Assembly (NCBI GenBank): GCA_029547205.1
Contig: JAKPPT010000115.1
Coordinates: 62,001-126,000 of the forward strand
Reading direction: 5' to 3'
DNA: 64,000 bases
Source of the DNA: Spirochaetota bacterium
GTDB taxonomy: Bacteria > Spirochaetota > Spirochaetia > Treponematales > UBA12059
The position numbers and the translations under genes were made by a program. How positions within the stretch are numbered: the stretch's first letter is position 1; every line of letters begins with the position of its first letter. The notes under the pieces were generated by a model. That model searched no databases and was not told the DNA's origin. It saw only the letters and a program-made list of their open reading frames with translations. This document shows positions 1 through 9,149 of the stretch, in pieces.

Positions 1-1689
1 CAGTCCCAGATCATAGAGTACCTTATGCCAGAATCGCGCATACAGGAGGTGCAATACCGCATGTTCCGTACCTCCTACGTATAGTTTTACAGGAAGCCAA
101 TAATTAAGTTTTTCCCTATCAGCAAATGCCAAAGCATTATGCGGATCGATGTACCTGAGATAGTACCAGCAGGAGCCAGCCCACTGCGGCATGGTATTAG
201 TTTCTCGTTTTGCTTTACCTCCGCACTGCGGACAGGTTGTATGTACCCATGAATCAATTCGTACGAGCGGTGATTCTCCTGTACCACTCGGGGCATAACT
301 TTCAACATCAGGAAGCACTACCGGCAATTCGGATTCTGGCACCGGCACTATGCCGCAGTGTTCACAGTGCACGACGGGAATTGGTTCGCCCCAGTAACGC
401 TGTCTTGAAAAGAGCCAGTCACGCAGCTTATAGCTCACCGCATACTTACCTAAGCCATGAGCTTCGAGCCATGCTGTGATTTTCTTTTTAAACTCAGCTG
501 TAGGAATTCCATTAAACTCGCCAGAATTAACTGCAATACCATCACCGGAAAAACAGCCATCTTTCTCGGTACAGTAATCGGGTTTATCTACAGGCTTAAC
601 AACATCAATTATAGGAAGCCCGAATTTTTTAGCAAACTCATAATCGCGCTCATCATGTGCAGGGACTGCCATAATTGCACCGGTTCCATAGCTGATGAGT
701 ACGTAATCGGAAATCCAGATAGGTATTTCTTTTCCATTAACAGGATTTATTGCATAGGCACCTGTCCACACCCCGGTCTTTGTTTTAGCAAGATCCGTGC
801 GTTCAAGATCGCTCTTGTGAGATGCCTCATCAATATAGCGCTCGACAGCTGTGCGCTGCGAATCTGCAGTAATCTTTTGTACCAGAGCATGTTCCGGTGC
901 AAGTACCATGTATGTAGCACCAAACAGGGTATCCGGTCGGGTTGTAAACACGGTTATCGTATCATTAGTTCCCTTAACCTTGAAATGCACATGCGCGCCT
1001 TCGGATTTACCAATCCAGTTTCTCTGCATTGCTTTAACTGGTTCTGGCCAATCAAGATCTTCGAGGTCTTCAAGGAGCCGATCGGCATAGGCAGTTATTT
1101 TTAATACCCATTGGCGTATACGCTTTCGTACAACTTTAGTACCACACCGATCGCAGAGGCCTTCTTTTACCTCTTCATTTGCTAGTCCGGTTTTACATGA
1201 AGGACAAAAATTAATAGGTTCATCAGACTCATACGCAAGTCCTTTTTTGAAAAGCTGAAGAAAAATCCACTGCGTCCATTTGTAGTACTCAGGATCGCAG
1301 GTTGAAATTTCTCTATCCCAATCATACGAAAAACCAAAGCTCTTTATCTGTTCTCTAAAGCGTTTAATATTGGCCTGTGTGGTGATAGCGGGATGTGTTC
1401 CTGTTTGAATTGCATAGTTTTCAGCAGGAAGTCCAAATGCATCAAACCCCATAGGATGGAGCACATTGTACCCGCGCATTCTCAAAAAACGACAAAAAAT
1501 ATCGGTAGCGGTATAACCCTCGGGGTGTCCAACATGGAGTCCTGCTCCAGACGGATAGGGAAACATATCAAGCACGTAATATCGCCTGTCTTCGGGGAAT
1601 TGTGCATCTTCCGAACACTTAAACGTTTTATGCTCTTCCCAGTACTTCTGCCACTTTTTCTCTATTTCAGTATACGCATATCGAGCCAT
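1..1689 (-). CDS. leuS: Leucyl-tRNA synthetase, 5' part (runs off the window start)
   Basis: This frame stays open from an ATG at 1689 to base 1 (563 codons), so the gene is cut by the window edge; the ORF track omits it for that reason. It encodes the class I synthetase that charges tRNA-Leu in the cytoplasm. Visible features are the N-terminal [17 protein letters not shown], the HIGH-type motif [16 protein letters not shown] near residue 45, the zinc-binding CPSC...CDRCG segment, the editing-domain stretch with [11 protein letters not shown], the second zinc-type motif TTCPQCGG, and [18 protein letters not shown] at the cut end. The KMSKS loop and the anticodon domain lie outside. Usual length is about 800-880 residues. 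A GTGAGG ribosome-binding site precedes the start. All plus-strand ORFs here are shadows. Confidence 0.97.
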   Translation of the reverse strand, partial: MARYAYTEIEKKWQKYWEEHKTFKCSEDAQFPEDRRYYVLDMFPYPSGAGLHVGHPEGYTATDIFCRFLRMRGYNVLHPMGFDAFGLPAENYAIQTGTHPAITTQANIKRFREQIKSFGFSYDWDREISTCDPEYYKWTQWIFLQLFKKGLAYESDEPINFCPSCKTGLANEEVKEGLCDRCGTKVVRKRIRQWVLKITAYADRLLEDLEDLDWPEPVKAMQRNWIGKSEGAHVHFKVKGTNDTITVFTTRPDTLFGATYMVLAPEHALVQKITADSQRTAVERYIDEASHKSDLERTDLAKTKTGVWTGAYAINPVNGKEIPIWISDYVLISYGTGAIMAVPAHDERDYEFAKKFGLPIIDVVKPVDKPDYCTEKDGCFSGDGIAVNSGEFNGIPTAEFKKKITAWLEAHGLGKYAVSYKLRDWLFSRQRYWGEPIPVVHCEHCGIVPVPESELPVVLPDVESYAPSGTGESPLVRIDSWVHTTCPQCGGKAKRETNTMPQWAGSCWYYLRYIDPHNALAFADREKLNYWLPVKLYVGGTEHAVLHLLYARFWHKVLYDLGL

Positions 1690-1735
1690 GATAAACCTCA
1701 CTTGTGCATAGGAGCATAACAAAAATAGAAATGGG

Positions 1736-1895
1736 TTTCAAGGCAAGCATGGTGAATTATAGATTTTACAAGGCGCGCTGGTGAGCGCTCAGGCTCTCCG
1801 TTTCAAGGCAATCATGGTGAATTAAAGCTTCATTTCCTCCGCTATTCAGGCGGCGTGCTCCTCCATTTCAAGGCAATCATGGTGAATTAAAGCTT
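1736..1895. repeat. Three copies of a ~28-30 bp repeat at exact 65-bp spacing
   Basis: The word TTTCAAGGCAATCATGGTGA, continued by ATTAAAGCTT, starts at 1736, 1801 and 1866. The first copy differs at a few positions. The two intervening segments of about 35 bp are unrelated in sequence, but each holds a small hairpin (GCGCT-GGTG-AGCGC; CCGC...GCGG). The spacing resembles a CRISPR array, but no cas gene is visible and only three repeats exist. A dispersed intergenic structural repeat is equally possible. The third copy ends just beyond the stop of the next gene. Confidence 0.7.
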
Positions 1896-1898
1896 ATT

Positions 1899-3074
1899 TT
1901 ATTGCCCTGTTACCTGAGCTGGAATTCTCTGCCGGGCAATTGGTATAAAACCCTTGCCAATCTGATAGAAATCCTGTGCTACCAGTATCGTTCGCATTGA
2001 ACGAATACCTGTTGCAGGATCTGTAAAATACGAAGCTTCCCACCCAATAGAACTATCAATCTTTTTTAAGTTTTCAAGCACTGTTTTAGTATTGACAAAT
2101 CTCGTTATAGCTGTTCGCCTGTAATTTTTGGCTTCAAGAATACGAGCAATTTCATTACAGGCAGATTCTACCAGTGCAACTTCCTGTGGATATCCCGGAA
2201 CAACCATCTTTATGTAGGGATTTACTGTTATATAATACTTATTTATGATTCCAAGCAATCTTCCTGGCAATGTTGGAAGCCAACTCCCATCATTGCCATA
2301 CTGATTAAAAAGGGCTTCGAGATATGGCTTATAGCTGATAGGAAACCCAGGAATAAACACAAGCAAATTGTTCATTTGTGCTATTTTTTCTTCACTAAAT
2401 TTTATTGACGGCGCATACAGAACAGCTGCATTTTGCATACTATAATCAAACGTTTTTTCATTATAAAGAATACTTTCCGCGTTTTCATATTTTATAGATT
2501 GCAGTAACGTGTTGTTATAAAAGTATGCAAGGCTGTTTTTAGGTTCTTTAGAGTAATCTGGAATTATGATTTTTTCTATTCCAAGCTTTTTTGCCGTTAC
2601 AATAGCTCCATAAGCACATTTACGGTAATCGGTTGCAAGCACAAAATCACATTCAGCTTCCACTTCATAAATATTATTTTCAGGCTCAATTGCTGCAATA
2701 ATAATGTCAGGATACGTCTTGCGCACCTCTTGAACTGCAGTAACCATACCCGTTACTGCCGGTGCAATGATAAAAGCCCTTATGCCCTGTTGCTCTATCA
2801 TTGTGCGCATAGCATGCTCTAACCATGCACTTACCTTGCTTCTGCCCTGAGGAGCATCGAACGTACCCGGATAAGTCATTGAAAATCCAGCTCTGCCCAT
2901 GTAGACACCTTCCGGGTACCCGCTTGATGCTGCATACAGGACTGCAACTGGCAGTACCTGTTTTATAGCATCAGCTTTGACCGGTTTTTGCACAGAATCA
3001 GTATTTTGCTGAGGTTTTTGAGTACAGGAACATACAATACCAATGAGACATATGAGTAATACAAGACGCTTCAT
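1899..3074 (-). CDS. Lipoprotein, DUF3798-like periplasmic-binding fold
   Basis: A 391-residue exported protein with a short hydrophobic signal and a lipobox ending at Cys17 (GIVCSC), so it should be lipid-anchored. The segment from about residue 40 reads like a type 1 periplasmic-binding fold, with alternating beta strands such as AFIIAPAVTG, IIIAAIEPENN and EKIIIPDYS. From memory it most resembles DUF3798 proteins; I could not check this. It lies about 20 bp downstream of deoD on the same strand, so the two are probably co-transcribed, which hints at a nucleoside-related ligand. A Bmp-type nucleoside-binding lipoprotein is an alternative, but the characteristic Bmp motifs are not evident. 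Confidence 0.6.
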   Translation of the reverse strand: MKRLVLLICLIGIVCSCTQKPQQNTDSVQKPVKADAIKQVLPVAVLYAASSGYPEGVYMGRAGFSMTYPGTFDAPQGRSKVSAWLEHAMRTMIEQQGIRAFIIAPAVTGMVTAVQEVRKTYPDIIIAAIEPENNIYEVEAECDFVLATDYRKCAYGAIVTAKKLGIEKIIIPDYSKEPKNSLAYFYNNTLLQSIKYENAESILYNEKTFDYSMQNAAVLYAPSIKFSEEKIAQMNNLLVFIPGFPISYKPYLEALFNQYGNDGSWLPTLPGRLLGIINKYYITVNPYIKMVVPGYPQEVALVESACNEIARILEAKNYRRTAITRFVNTKTVLENLKKIDSSIGWEASYFTDPATGIRSMRTILVAQDFYQIGKGFIPIARQRIPAQVTGQ

Positions 3075-3094
3075 GGTGTACTCTGGTTTATAGC

Positions 3095-3799
3095 TTATGA
3101 ATTTACTGTTTCAAGAGCTAGCTCAAGCATAGTCTTAAACGTGGTTTCCCGTTCCTGGGCAGATGTTGCCTCATGCGTTACCAGACTGTCGCTTACTGTA
3201 AGAATTGCAAGAGCTTTGGCATTGAACTTTGCGGCAAGCGTATAGAGTTCAGCTGTTTCCATTTCTACTGCAAGCACACGGTACCGTGCCCACATTTTCC
3301 ACTGGTCAGGGTCTTCTGAATAAAATGAATCGCTTGAAATGATGGAACCAACCTTAACAGAAAGTCCCATTTCTTTACCCCTGCGCCAGGCTTTTTCGAG
3401 AAGCTCAAAATCTGCAGTTGGCGCAAAATCAAGTCCCTGAAAGCGAATTCTATTGACATTTGAATCGGTACAGGCACTCATTGCAATAATGACATCCCGA
3501 ACTTTAATATCTTCCTGGAGCGACCCGCAGGTTCCAACACGAATAAGTCTCTTAACTCCATATTCACGGAGTAATTCATTCACATAAATAGAATGCGAAG
3601 GCATTCCCATACCTGTCCCCATAACCGAGACTTTTTGTCCTTTATAGGTACCAGTATAGCCAAACATGTTGCGAACTTTGTTAAATAACACGGGTTCAGT
3701 CAAATAATTCTCTGCAATAAATTTTGCTCGCAGAGGATCTCCCGGTAGTAATATTGACTCAGCAATTGCACCTTTCGGGGCTTCGATATGAATACTCAT
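3095..3799 (-). CDS. deoD: Purine-nucleoside phosphorylase, DeoD type
   Basis: A 234-residue hexameric-type phosphorylase that cleaves purine (2'-deoxy)nucleosides with phosphate to base plus (deoxy)ribose 1-phosphate in the cytoplasm. The family landmarks are present: [18 protein letters not shown] at the N-terminus, [26 protein letters not shown] for phosphate binding, [14 protein letters not shown] for nucleoside binding, and [17 protein letters not shown] near the C-terminus. Length equals the E. coli enzyme. The ribosome-binding site GAAAGGAAAAG precedes the ATG. A good sigma-70 promoter lies upstream, so deoD probably leads a two-gene unit with the following lipoprotein. Confidence 0.96.
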   Translation of the reverse strand: MSIHIEAPKGAIAESILLPGDPLRAKFIAENYLTEPVLFNKVRNMFGYTGTYKGQKVSVMGTGMGMPSHSIYVNELLREYGVKRLIRVGTCGSLQEDIKVRDVIIAMSACTDSNVNRIRFQGLDFAPTADFELLEKAWRRGKEMGLSVKVGSIISSDSFYSEDPDQWKMWARYRVLAVEMETAELYTLAAKFNAKALAILTVSDSLVTHEATSAQERETTFKTMLELALETVNS

Positions 3800-3869
3800 G
3801 GCTTTTCCTTTCGTTCACTATAGCATGTGATTACCGTCACAGGCGCAACAGCGCCACAGGGACAGACCT

Positions 3870-3898
3870 ACTATAGCATAAACATACGTTTCTGTAAA
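3870..3898 (-). promoter_or_regulatory. Sigma-70-type promoter for deoD
   Basis: On the minus strand TTTACA is followed after 17 bp by TATAGT, which is preceded by TGC (extended -10). It lies about 70 bp upstream of the deoD ATG. The word ACTATAGCAT recurs at about 3816, closer to the gene. A GGGACAGACC word and a short GGCGC/GCGCC hairpin lie between the two. Confidence 0.55.
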
Positions 3899-3914
3899 AT
3901 TAGCCGTTTGCTGC

Positions 3915-5222
3915 TCACTGATACATAATCACAAGCGGCATGGGTTCTAAAGAAAGCACATCCAGCGGGCTCATGAGTGGATTATCCCAGCCAGCACCTT
4001 GAATTGCCGGAGGATAAAAGAGCTTAAACCCTTTTACAGGGATATTTTTTGCCTGAGCAATCATCGAATAGGTGGATTTTTTAAGCTGCGGATTGCCAAA
4101 TCCATCTGCAACATGGACAAGAATGACCTGGTCATATGTTGTCTTTACAGCATCCCGATTCATAATCATTTTGGGCTTAAACTGATGAATAACGAGCATG
4201 CGAGGACCTGGAAACTTATTGGCAACAAGGTATTCCTGAAGCCGTTCCTGCGCCCGATTAATCTCATCTGCTGTGACATAGCCTATTTCTTTCATCGGCT
4301 TGGTGGTTCGCCATTCCGGATCAAGTGCCAGGTGTACGTTAGGGTAGGATAAAAACTCAAACATGGTTTCGAGCGACTTTACTACATCATACTTTCCTAT
4401 CTGATGATCAAGAAACACAATCCAACCGCGCGCTAATGCAAACTCGATATAGTCTTTCACTACCGTTTTTGACATGTATCCAATATTGCCTTCGGGCCAA
4501 CAGGTGCCATAAATAATGTAAAATGCGGGCACAATCCCTAAATCGCCATTTAACGCATCATATTCACTGGCAAGTTTTTCGAGCATGGGAGCAAGCTGTT
4601 CTTTGCTGTATTGTCCTAGAATGCCCATTGACCGAACTCCTGGCTTGCCATAGTAGGCCAGTATCTGACTGTGTGCCAACACAGGTATTCCAGCTTGTGA
4701 TAAGCTTTCTTGAGGACTGTCCTCTTTCTGCCCTTCCTGGTTGGCTTGGTTATTCTGTTCAGCCAGCGACTGTGCCGCAGCATGTATTGCACTGAGTGAT
4801 GGCCCTGCCGGTTCTTGAGCAGGCACCGAATGGAGCGATAAGCCTGTTTCGTTATAAGGCATGCCCAATTTTTCAAGCGATTCACCTATAGCAGGCAGAG
4901 CAGTTTGTTTGTTGTGTATAAAAAATCCTTTAGGGAAAGGTCGTAGACTATTAAAATAGCGATGCAAGTAAGGAGCTCTATCAAGCTGAGTCATCACGAT
5001 ATCATCCGCATTATCAACTATATTGATAGCTTTTTCTAGAGATAATGGTTCGGCGTTGAGCTTTTGTTCATATGTGATCTGCGTTGCTATCATGCCTTCA
5101 TCGTTGTTTTGACTATGCAGCATTGCGCGTATGAGCAAAAACAGCATGGGTGTACACATGCTGATACCCAACCCCAAAACAATTGCAAGTATTCCTGATT
5201 TGATTCGTTGATGTTCGCTCAT
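3915..5222 (-). CDS. Membrane-anchored exported protein of unknown function
   Basis: 435 residues with one N-terminal membrane segment (about residues 10-33) and the rest probably outside the cytoplasmic membrane. A low-complexity Gln/Glu/Ser-rich stretch lies around residues 150-175. The C-terminal two thirds is regular: AYYGKPGVRSMGILG, then PAFYIIYGTCWPEGNIGY, VFLDHQIGKYD, HLALDPEWRTTKPMKEIGYV, and MLVIHQFKPKMI. This order of strand motifs suggests a TIM-barrel-like hydrolase fold with conserved Asp/Glu/His. From memory, similar YYG...LDPEW...VHQF proteins are common but uncharacterised in actinobacteria; this was not verified. The gene stands alone between deoD and a divergent gene. Confidence 0.6.
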   Translation of the reverse strand: MSEHQRIKSGILAIVLGLGISMCTPMLFLLIRAMLHSQNNDEGMIATQITYEQKLNAEPLSLEKAINIVDNADDIVMTQLDRAPYLHRYFNSLRPFPKGFFIHNKQTALPAIGESLEKLGMPYNETGLSLHSVPAQEPAGPSLSAIHAAAQSLAEQNNQANQEGQKEDSPQESLSQAGIPVLAHSQILAYYGKPGVRSMGILGQYSKEQLAPMLEKLASEYDALNGDLGIVPAFYIIYGTCWPEGNIGYMSKTVVKDYIEFALARGWIVFLDHQIGKYDVVKSLETMFEFLSYPNVHLALDPEWRTTKPMKEIGYVTADEINRAQERLQEYLVANKFPGPRMLVIHQFKPKMIMNRDAVKTTYDQVILVHVADGFGNPQLKKSTYSMIAQAKNIPVKGFKLFYPPAIQGAGWDNPLMSPLDVLSLEPMPLVIMYQ

Positions 5223-5418
5223 TGTATGCCTCGTCTATGCTGTTGATGTATTGATTCGGTACCTCGTTGAACAAACTTGCTGTCAAAAACAATTTATTCA
5301 TCAAGGTACTGTACTCTAAATATCGGAGCTATAAACTCGTTCTTGATTATAAAAATATTTACAAGTACCCATACACCATCTTGATTTTTATTACCATATT
5401 ACCGATGATAAAAAAACC

Positions 5419-6765
5419 ATGAGGCGATGCAGTCGAACGATCATATGTTTATTGCAAACAATTATCTTTTTCTCAACTGCAGTTGTTTTTGCTCAGCAAA
5501 TTCCAGGTGACGCATCAATCTACGACATTAAAGATTCAGCAGATATACGTGGGAAGCTGTGGAAATCGACTATCAATGCAGACATCATCACAGCACGTTC
5601 ACTAAAATCGCTCGTGCTTGCTAATGGGTGGGGACAGTGGAAAATAAGCACTAGTCTAACCACGACTCACCTCTATACAATTATCAGCCCTGAACGCAAC
5701 GGGAAATATGCTGACTACATGCAGGGGACATGGATTTTCAAAAGATCATTAAAAACAGGTGATTTTGAGCAAGTTAAAATATTTTTACTAAGCTCAGAAG
5801 ATACATTTATGCGGATATATCCGTTTGGAGAACGCACGAAAGCCGACATTATTATTTTTGGCGCAGTAATTTACCACGAAGTAATTATCCCGCTGTCATT
5901 TGAAAACCTTGCAGTAGCAAGCATGAAGACTATTATCAATGCAACAAATGCTGTTATTGATTGGAATCTGTTCGCTCCAGAGCATGTACTATACAACAAC
6001 GCTAAGAGACTTATCGAAAACATTCGTGCACGCTTGCCAGAACTTGCCTACAATGACGATGGAGCTATCGATACCGATGGATCTCCTCGATGGATACGCA
6101 CACTGGAACTGCAGCAGCCTCCATATGGCTTAAATTGCTCTGGATTCCTTAAGTGGATTACAGACGGTATGTTATTCCCTTATACTGGCACCTTGCTTTC
6201 CATTCGGGAAATCAAAGAACGCATGCTTGATTACCGCGGTTCAAGCTTTACAAAACCGTTTGAAGAACTGTATGACCCCTATTTTGGCATTGATTGGGTT
6301 CGAGCCCTTGCGCGCTCTGCATGGAATGTTGTAAATAACACATCACAGACTGATCCATTACGGCACGATGTTGACGAACCAACCTTTAGTCTTATGGTAA
6401 ATGGAACTAACCCCATTTCCGGTGGCGTTCAGTATCGTCTGGTTACACAAAATTTTCAAGATGTAGGATTTGAGATTCAAGCACTGGTTCCCATGCTGTA
6501 TTTGCTTGCAGTGCGCGAACCTGGTAATATGTATTTTGCAGCTCTCAGTGTGCGATCAAAAGAACCACCATACCTCCGCCGCTTTTTCCATGTTGCAGCA
6601 CTCATTCCATTTTTTACTCAAGAAGGAATTTTTACAGTTGCGGTTTTTGAAAGCGCAGCTGAAACATCGATTCAACGCATAGTCAAAAGCAGACAATATG
6701 ATTTTGTAAAACTGGTTCGTATGCCAATTACTAATCAATTTAATCCGCCTCCATTAAAAAACTAA
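5419..6765 (+). CDS. Exported protein with an NlpC/P60-like NCSGF motif
   Basis: 448 residues with an N-terminal signal peptide (MRRCSRTII...TAVVFAQQ). No family can be named with certainty. Around residue 240 the motif YGLNCSGFLKWITDGM resembles the catalytic Cys region (DCSGFV) of NlpC/P60 or other papain-like cysteine peptidases. The later RRFFHVAALIPFF could carry the histidine, but the assignment is weak. No ribosome-binding site stronger than an A-rich stretch precedes the ATG. The gene is followed after about 35 bp by larA on the same strand and may share its transcript. Confidence 0.6.
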   Translation: MRRCSRTIICLLQTIIFFSTAVVFAQQIPGDASIYDIKDSADIRGKLWKSTINADIITARSLKSLVLANGWGQWKISTSLTTTHLYTIISPERNGKYADYMQGTWIFKRSLKTGDFEQVKIFLLSSEDTFMRIYPFGERTKADIIIFGAVIYHEVIIPLSFENLAVASMKTIINATNAVIDWNLFAPEHVLYNNAKRLIENIRARLPELAYNDDGAIDTDGSPRWIRTLELQQPPYGLNCSGFLKWITDGMLFPYTGTLLSIREIKERMLDYRGSSFTKPFEELYDPYFGIDWVRALARSAWNVVNNTSQTDPLRHDVDEPTFSLMVNGTNPISGGVQYRLVTQNFQDVGFEIQALVPMLYLLAVREPGNMYFAALSVRSKEPPYLRRFFHVAALIPFFTQEGIFTVAVFESAAETSIQRIVKSRQYDFVKLVRMPITNQFNPPPLKN

Positions 6766-6801
6766 TTTTCTACTATATATATTTATATTACAGGAGCATC
6801 C

Positions 6802-8079
6802 ATGCCGTGGTTTTTTGAACGCGGAAGAGCACTTTCCAGACAAACAATACTTGAATTAACGCAACAATGCGCTGAGACAGCAAAACAGCGCTACTCTTCA
6901 GATCCTAAACGAATTCTCCTCCTCCCCCCTGATATCACACGCATACACAGTGGTTCAGGCTGGATTACAGAGGCTTTATATAACTACTTTGCACCACACG
7001 CAGAGGTTTTTATAATGCCCACACTTGGGCAGCACCAACCACACACGCCTCAACAAAATAAAAAGATGTTTGGTTCTATTCCTGAAGACCACATATTAAA
7101 ACACGATTGCATTACTGGCGTTAAAACCGTCGGCAGTATTCCACGAACATATGTTTCAGCCATCATGGAAGGCAAGGCAGATTGGGATATACCCATATCG
7201 GTCAATTCGATTCTCTTTGATAAACCATGGGATATAATTATCAGCGTGGGACAGGTTGTCCCGCATGAGGTAGTCGGTTTTGCTAATCATAATAAAAATT
7301 TTATCATCGGCATCGGTGGAAGAGACACTATTGCTGCCACTCACATGGCGTCAGCGTGCTATGGTATTGAAAACACCATGGGCAAGATACTCACACCATT
7401 GCGCTACTGCTTTAATAAAGCCGAACATGAGTTTCTGAATTCGCTTCCTAAAATTTATATTCTTGTTGTAATGTCTCGTGATGAAAACGGGAACCCGGTA
7501 CATACCGGTTTTTATTGCGGAGATGATATCGATACCTATTTAATGGCAGCGGAACAATCCCAAAAAGAAAATATAACCGTCGTACCGCCATTAAAAAAAG
7601 TCGTTGCATATATGGACCCTGATGAATATGAGAGTACATGGGTTGCCAATAAAGCAGTATATCGTACCTGCAAAGCCATTGCTGACGGTGGTGAACTCAT
7701 TATCATTGCACCGGGGCTAAAACGGTTTGGCGAGCATGAGAATATTGATACGCTTATCCGTAAATATGGGTACAGCGGTTCCCCAGCAATCTTACAAGCA
7801 TGGAAACAAGACCCGGAACTGCAAAAAATGGCTCACGCTGCAGCGCACCTCATTCACGGTTCATCAGAAGGAAGGTTTACCATAACATACGCACCAGGAT
7901 ATCTCTCGCGTGATGCAATTGAACAGGTACATTACAGTTACATGGATCTCAACACGGCATTAAAACGCTACAACCCGGACAAACTTACCGATGGGTTTAA
8001 CGAATTGCCCCATGGCGAGCAAATTTTCTTTATCAGAAATCCCTCGCTCGGTCTCTGGTCAACCCGGGAAAAACTATAA
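6802..8079 (+). CDS. larA: LarA family nickel-pincer enzyme (lactate racemase homologue)
   Basis: 425 residues, the usual family length (DUF2088). LarA racemises lactate with a covalently bound nickel-pincer nucleotide cofactor. The residue patterns expected for the family are present: PPDITR near residue 45, GQHQPHTP near residue 75, VVPHEVVGFANHNKNFIIG near 155-172 (catalytic His and the cofactor-binding Lys) and a following ATHM His that could bind nickel. The ribosome-binding site is CAGGAGC. Downstream lie decayed ECF transporter genes and then hypB and hypA, a nickel-related context. The cofactor genes larB, larC and larE are not in the window. Other members of the family act on other 2-hydroxy acids, so the substrate is inferred. 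Confidence 0.85.
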   Translation: MPWFFERGRALSRQTILELTQQCAETAKQRYSSDPKRILLLPPDITRIHSGSGWITEALYNYFAPHAEVFIMPTLGQHQPHTPQQNKKMFGSIPEDHILKHDCITGVKTVGSIPRTYVSAIMEGKADWDIPISVNSILFDKPWDIIISVGQVVPHEVVGFANHNKNFIIGIGGRDTIAATHMASACYGIENTMGKILTPLRYCFNKAEHEFLNSLPKIYILVVMSRDENGNPVHTGFYCGDDIDTYLMAAEQSQKENITVVPPLKKVVAYMDPDEYESTWVANKAVYRTCKAIADGGELIIIAPGLKRFGEHENIDTLIRKYGYSGSPAILQAWKQDPELQKMAHAAAHLIHGSSEGRFTITYAPGYLSRDAIEQVHYSYMDLNTALKRYNPDKLTDGFNELPHGEQIFFIRNPSLGLWSTREKL

Positions 8080-8115
8080 GTCAAAACGATCCATGTTTGA
8101 ACATCTGTCCTCCTC

Positions 8116-8502
8116 ATGATGATAACTGCGTCTACCAGCAACTGGCATAAAATTACAGCAGCCTGTGCACGGATAAAATTTCCAGATCTCATACTGTTTA
8201 TAGTTGACTCCACAATTCGTTTTATATACATGCTTGCAGAACGATCAGGAAACATCATTGAAGCAAGCATCAAAAGAAGCACAGGCATACTTCATAAACC
8301 TAAAAAAGTTGCTGGCGATATGCTTGGCAATCTTTTTATAACAACAACTCAAATGAATATAGAATTATCACATGCCATGGAATGCCGCTGTTTTGACGGC
8401 AAATTTGTTCATCAAAAAAGTAAAAAGCTGATGAAAAGCGACTATTACTTCTTATTTGCTTCTTCTGTTCTTTTCACCACTTTTTTACTATTAAACAAAT
8501 AG
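8116..8502 (+). pseudogene. 5'-truncated ECF transporter transmembrane gene (EcfT/CbiQ)
   Basis: The 128-residue ORF reads like the C-terminal half of EcfT/CbiQ. It has a coupling-helix region (FIYMLAERSGNIIEASIKRS), the typical IELSHAMECRCFDGKF close to the usual AM..RGF.G motif, and a final membrane helix. Full-length proteins have about 220-270 residues, so the first membrane helices are missing. The ORF begins almost directly after larA with no ribosome-binding site, as if an internal deletion removed the substrate-binding components and the 5' half of this gene. Nickel specificity is inferred only from the larA/hyp context. Confidence 0.7.
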
Positions 8503-8521
8503 GAGTGCTCTCTATCACATC

Positions 8522-8986
8522 ATGATCTGCGCAGAGAATATCAGTTATTATTACGATATGAAAATACCGGGACTCTACAACATCAGCTTCACAATTGAAA
8601 GCAGAGAAAGTGTTGCAATAGTAGGTTCTAATGGATCGGGTAAATCAACATTGCTCCGACTGCTCAACGGACTAATTTTTCCTACCAGCGGAATTTTTTC
8701 AGTTAATAATATTCGCATTACAGAAGCCTACTTAAAAGACCCAGTTCATCGAAAGGCTTTTCATAAACAAATTGGCTTTGTATTCCAAAATCCTGATACC
8801 CAGTTGTTTTGTCCAAGCGTCTATGAAGAAATTGCTTTTGGCCCGACACAGTTAAACCTCACCGATATGGAACTCAAAGATCGAGTCGGAGACTGCCTGA
8901 TGCTGCTTGGTATTGAACACCTTTGCGACCGTACACCGTATACCCTGAGCCGCGGTGAAAAAAAGAAAGTTGCAATTGCTGGTTAG
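8522..8986 (+). pseudogene. 3'-truncated ECF/CbiO-type ATPase, cut by an inverted-repeat element
   Basis: 154 residues of a cobalt/nickel ECF-type ABC ATPase. Walker A (VGSNGSGKSTLLRLLNG), the Q-loop (FVFQNPDTQLF) and the signature LSRGEKKKVAIAG are present. Translation stops immediately after the signature, before Walker B, the D-loop and the H-loop. The stop TAG is the first three bases of the small inverted-repeat element at 8984, and no downstream ATPase sequence follows it. The product cannot hydrolyse ATP normally. AGGAG lies about 19 bp before the ATG. Confidence 0.9.
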
Positions 8987-9039
8987 TGTCAGGAAGCCTG
9001 TGCGTACAGGTGTTTGCACTTACAATTTTCGTGACACTA
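8984..9039. mobile_element. MITE-like element, copy A (56 bp)
   Basis: It begins TAGTGTCAGGAAGCCTGTGC and ends CAATTTTCGTGACACTA, so its termini are inverted repeats of the TAGTGTCACGAAG type shared with copies B-F. The terminal TA could be a TA target duplication as left by IS630/Tc1-type transposases; this is inference. It truncates the upstream ATPase gene. Confidence 0.75.
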
Positions 9040-9050
9040 GCGGATAGAAT

Positions 9051-9092
9051 GCATCAATTTTTTACTTAATAAAAATATATTGATGCTTTTTT
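9051..9092 (+). terminator. Rho-independent terminator-like hairpin before hypB
   Basis: GCATCAA pairs with TTGATGC, with additional A/T pairing in the loop, followed by TTTTTT. It would end transcription coming from larA and the decayed transporter genes. Confidence 0.65.
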
Positions 9093-9149
9093 ATCAATAG
9101 TATATGCTTATGGGGCCTGATCGCTATCTTAAAATCCCGGAGAGCAGCC

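Noticed and set aside
457-1104. 215-residue plus-strand ORF opposite leuS
   Set aside because: The minus-strand frame is clearly leucyl-tRNA synthetase; this ORF has no family features and is a shadow.
1736-1895. Calling the 65-bp-period repeat a CRISPR array
   Set aside because: Only three repeats, spacers with internal hairpins and no cas genes; kept as a repeat with the question stated.
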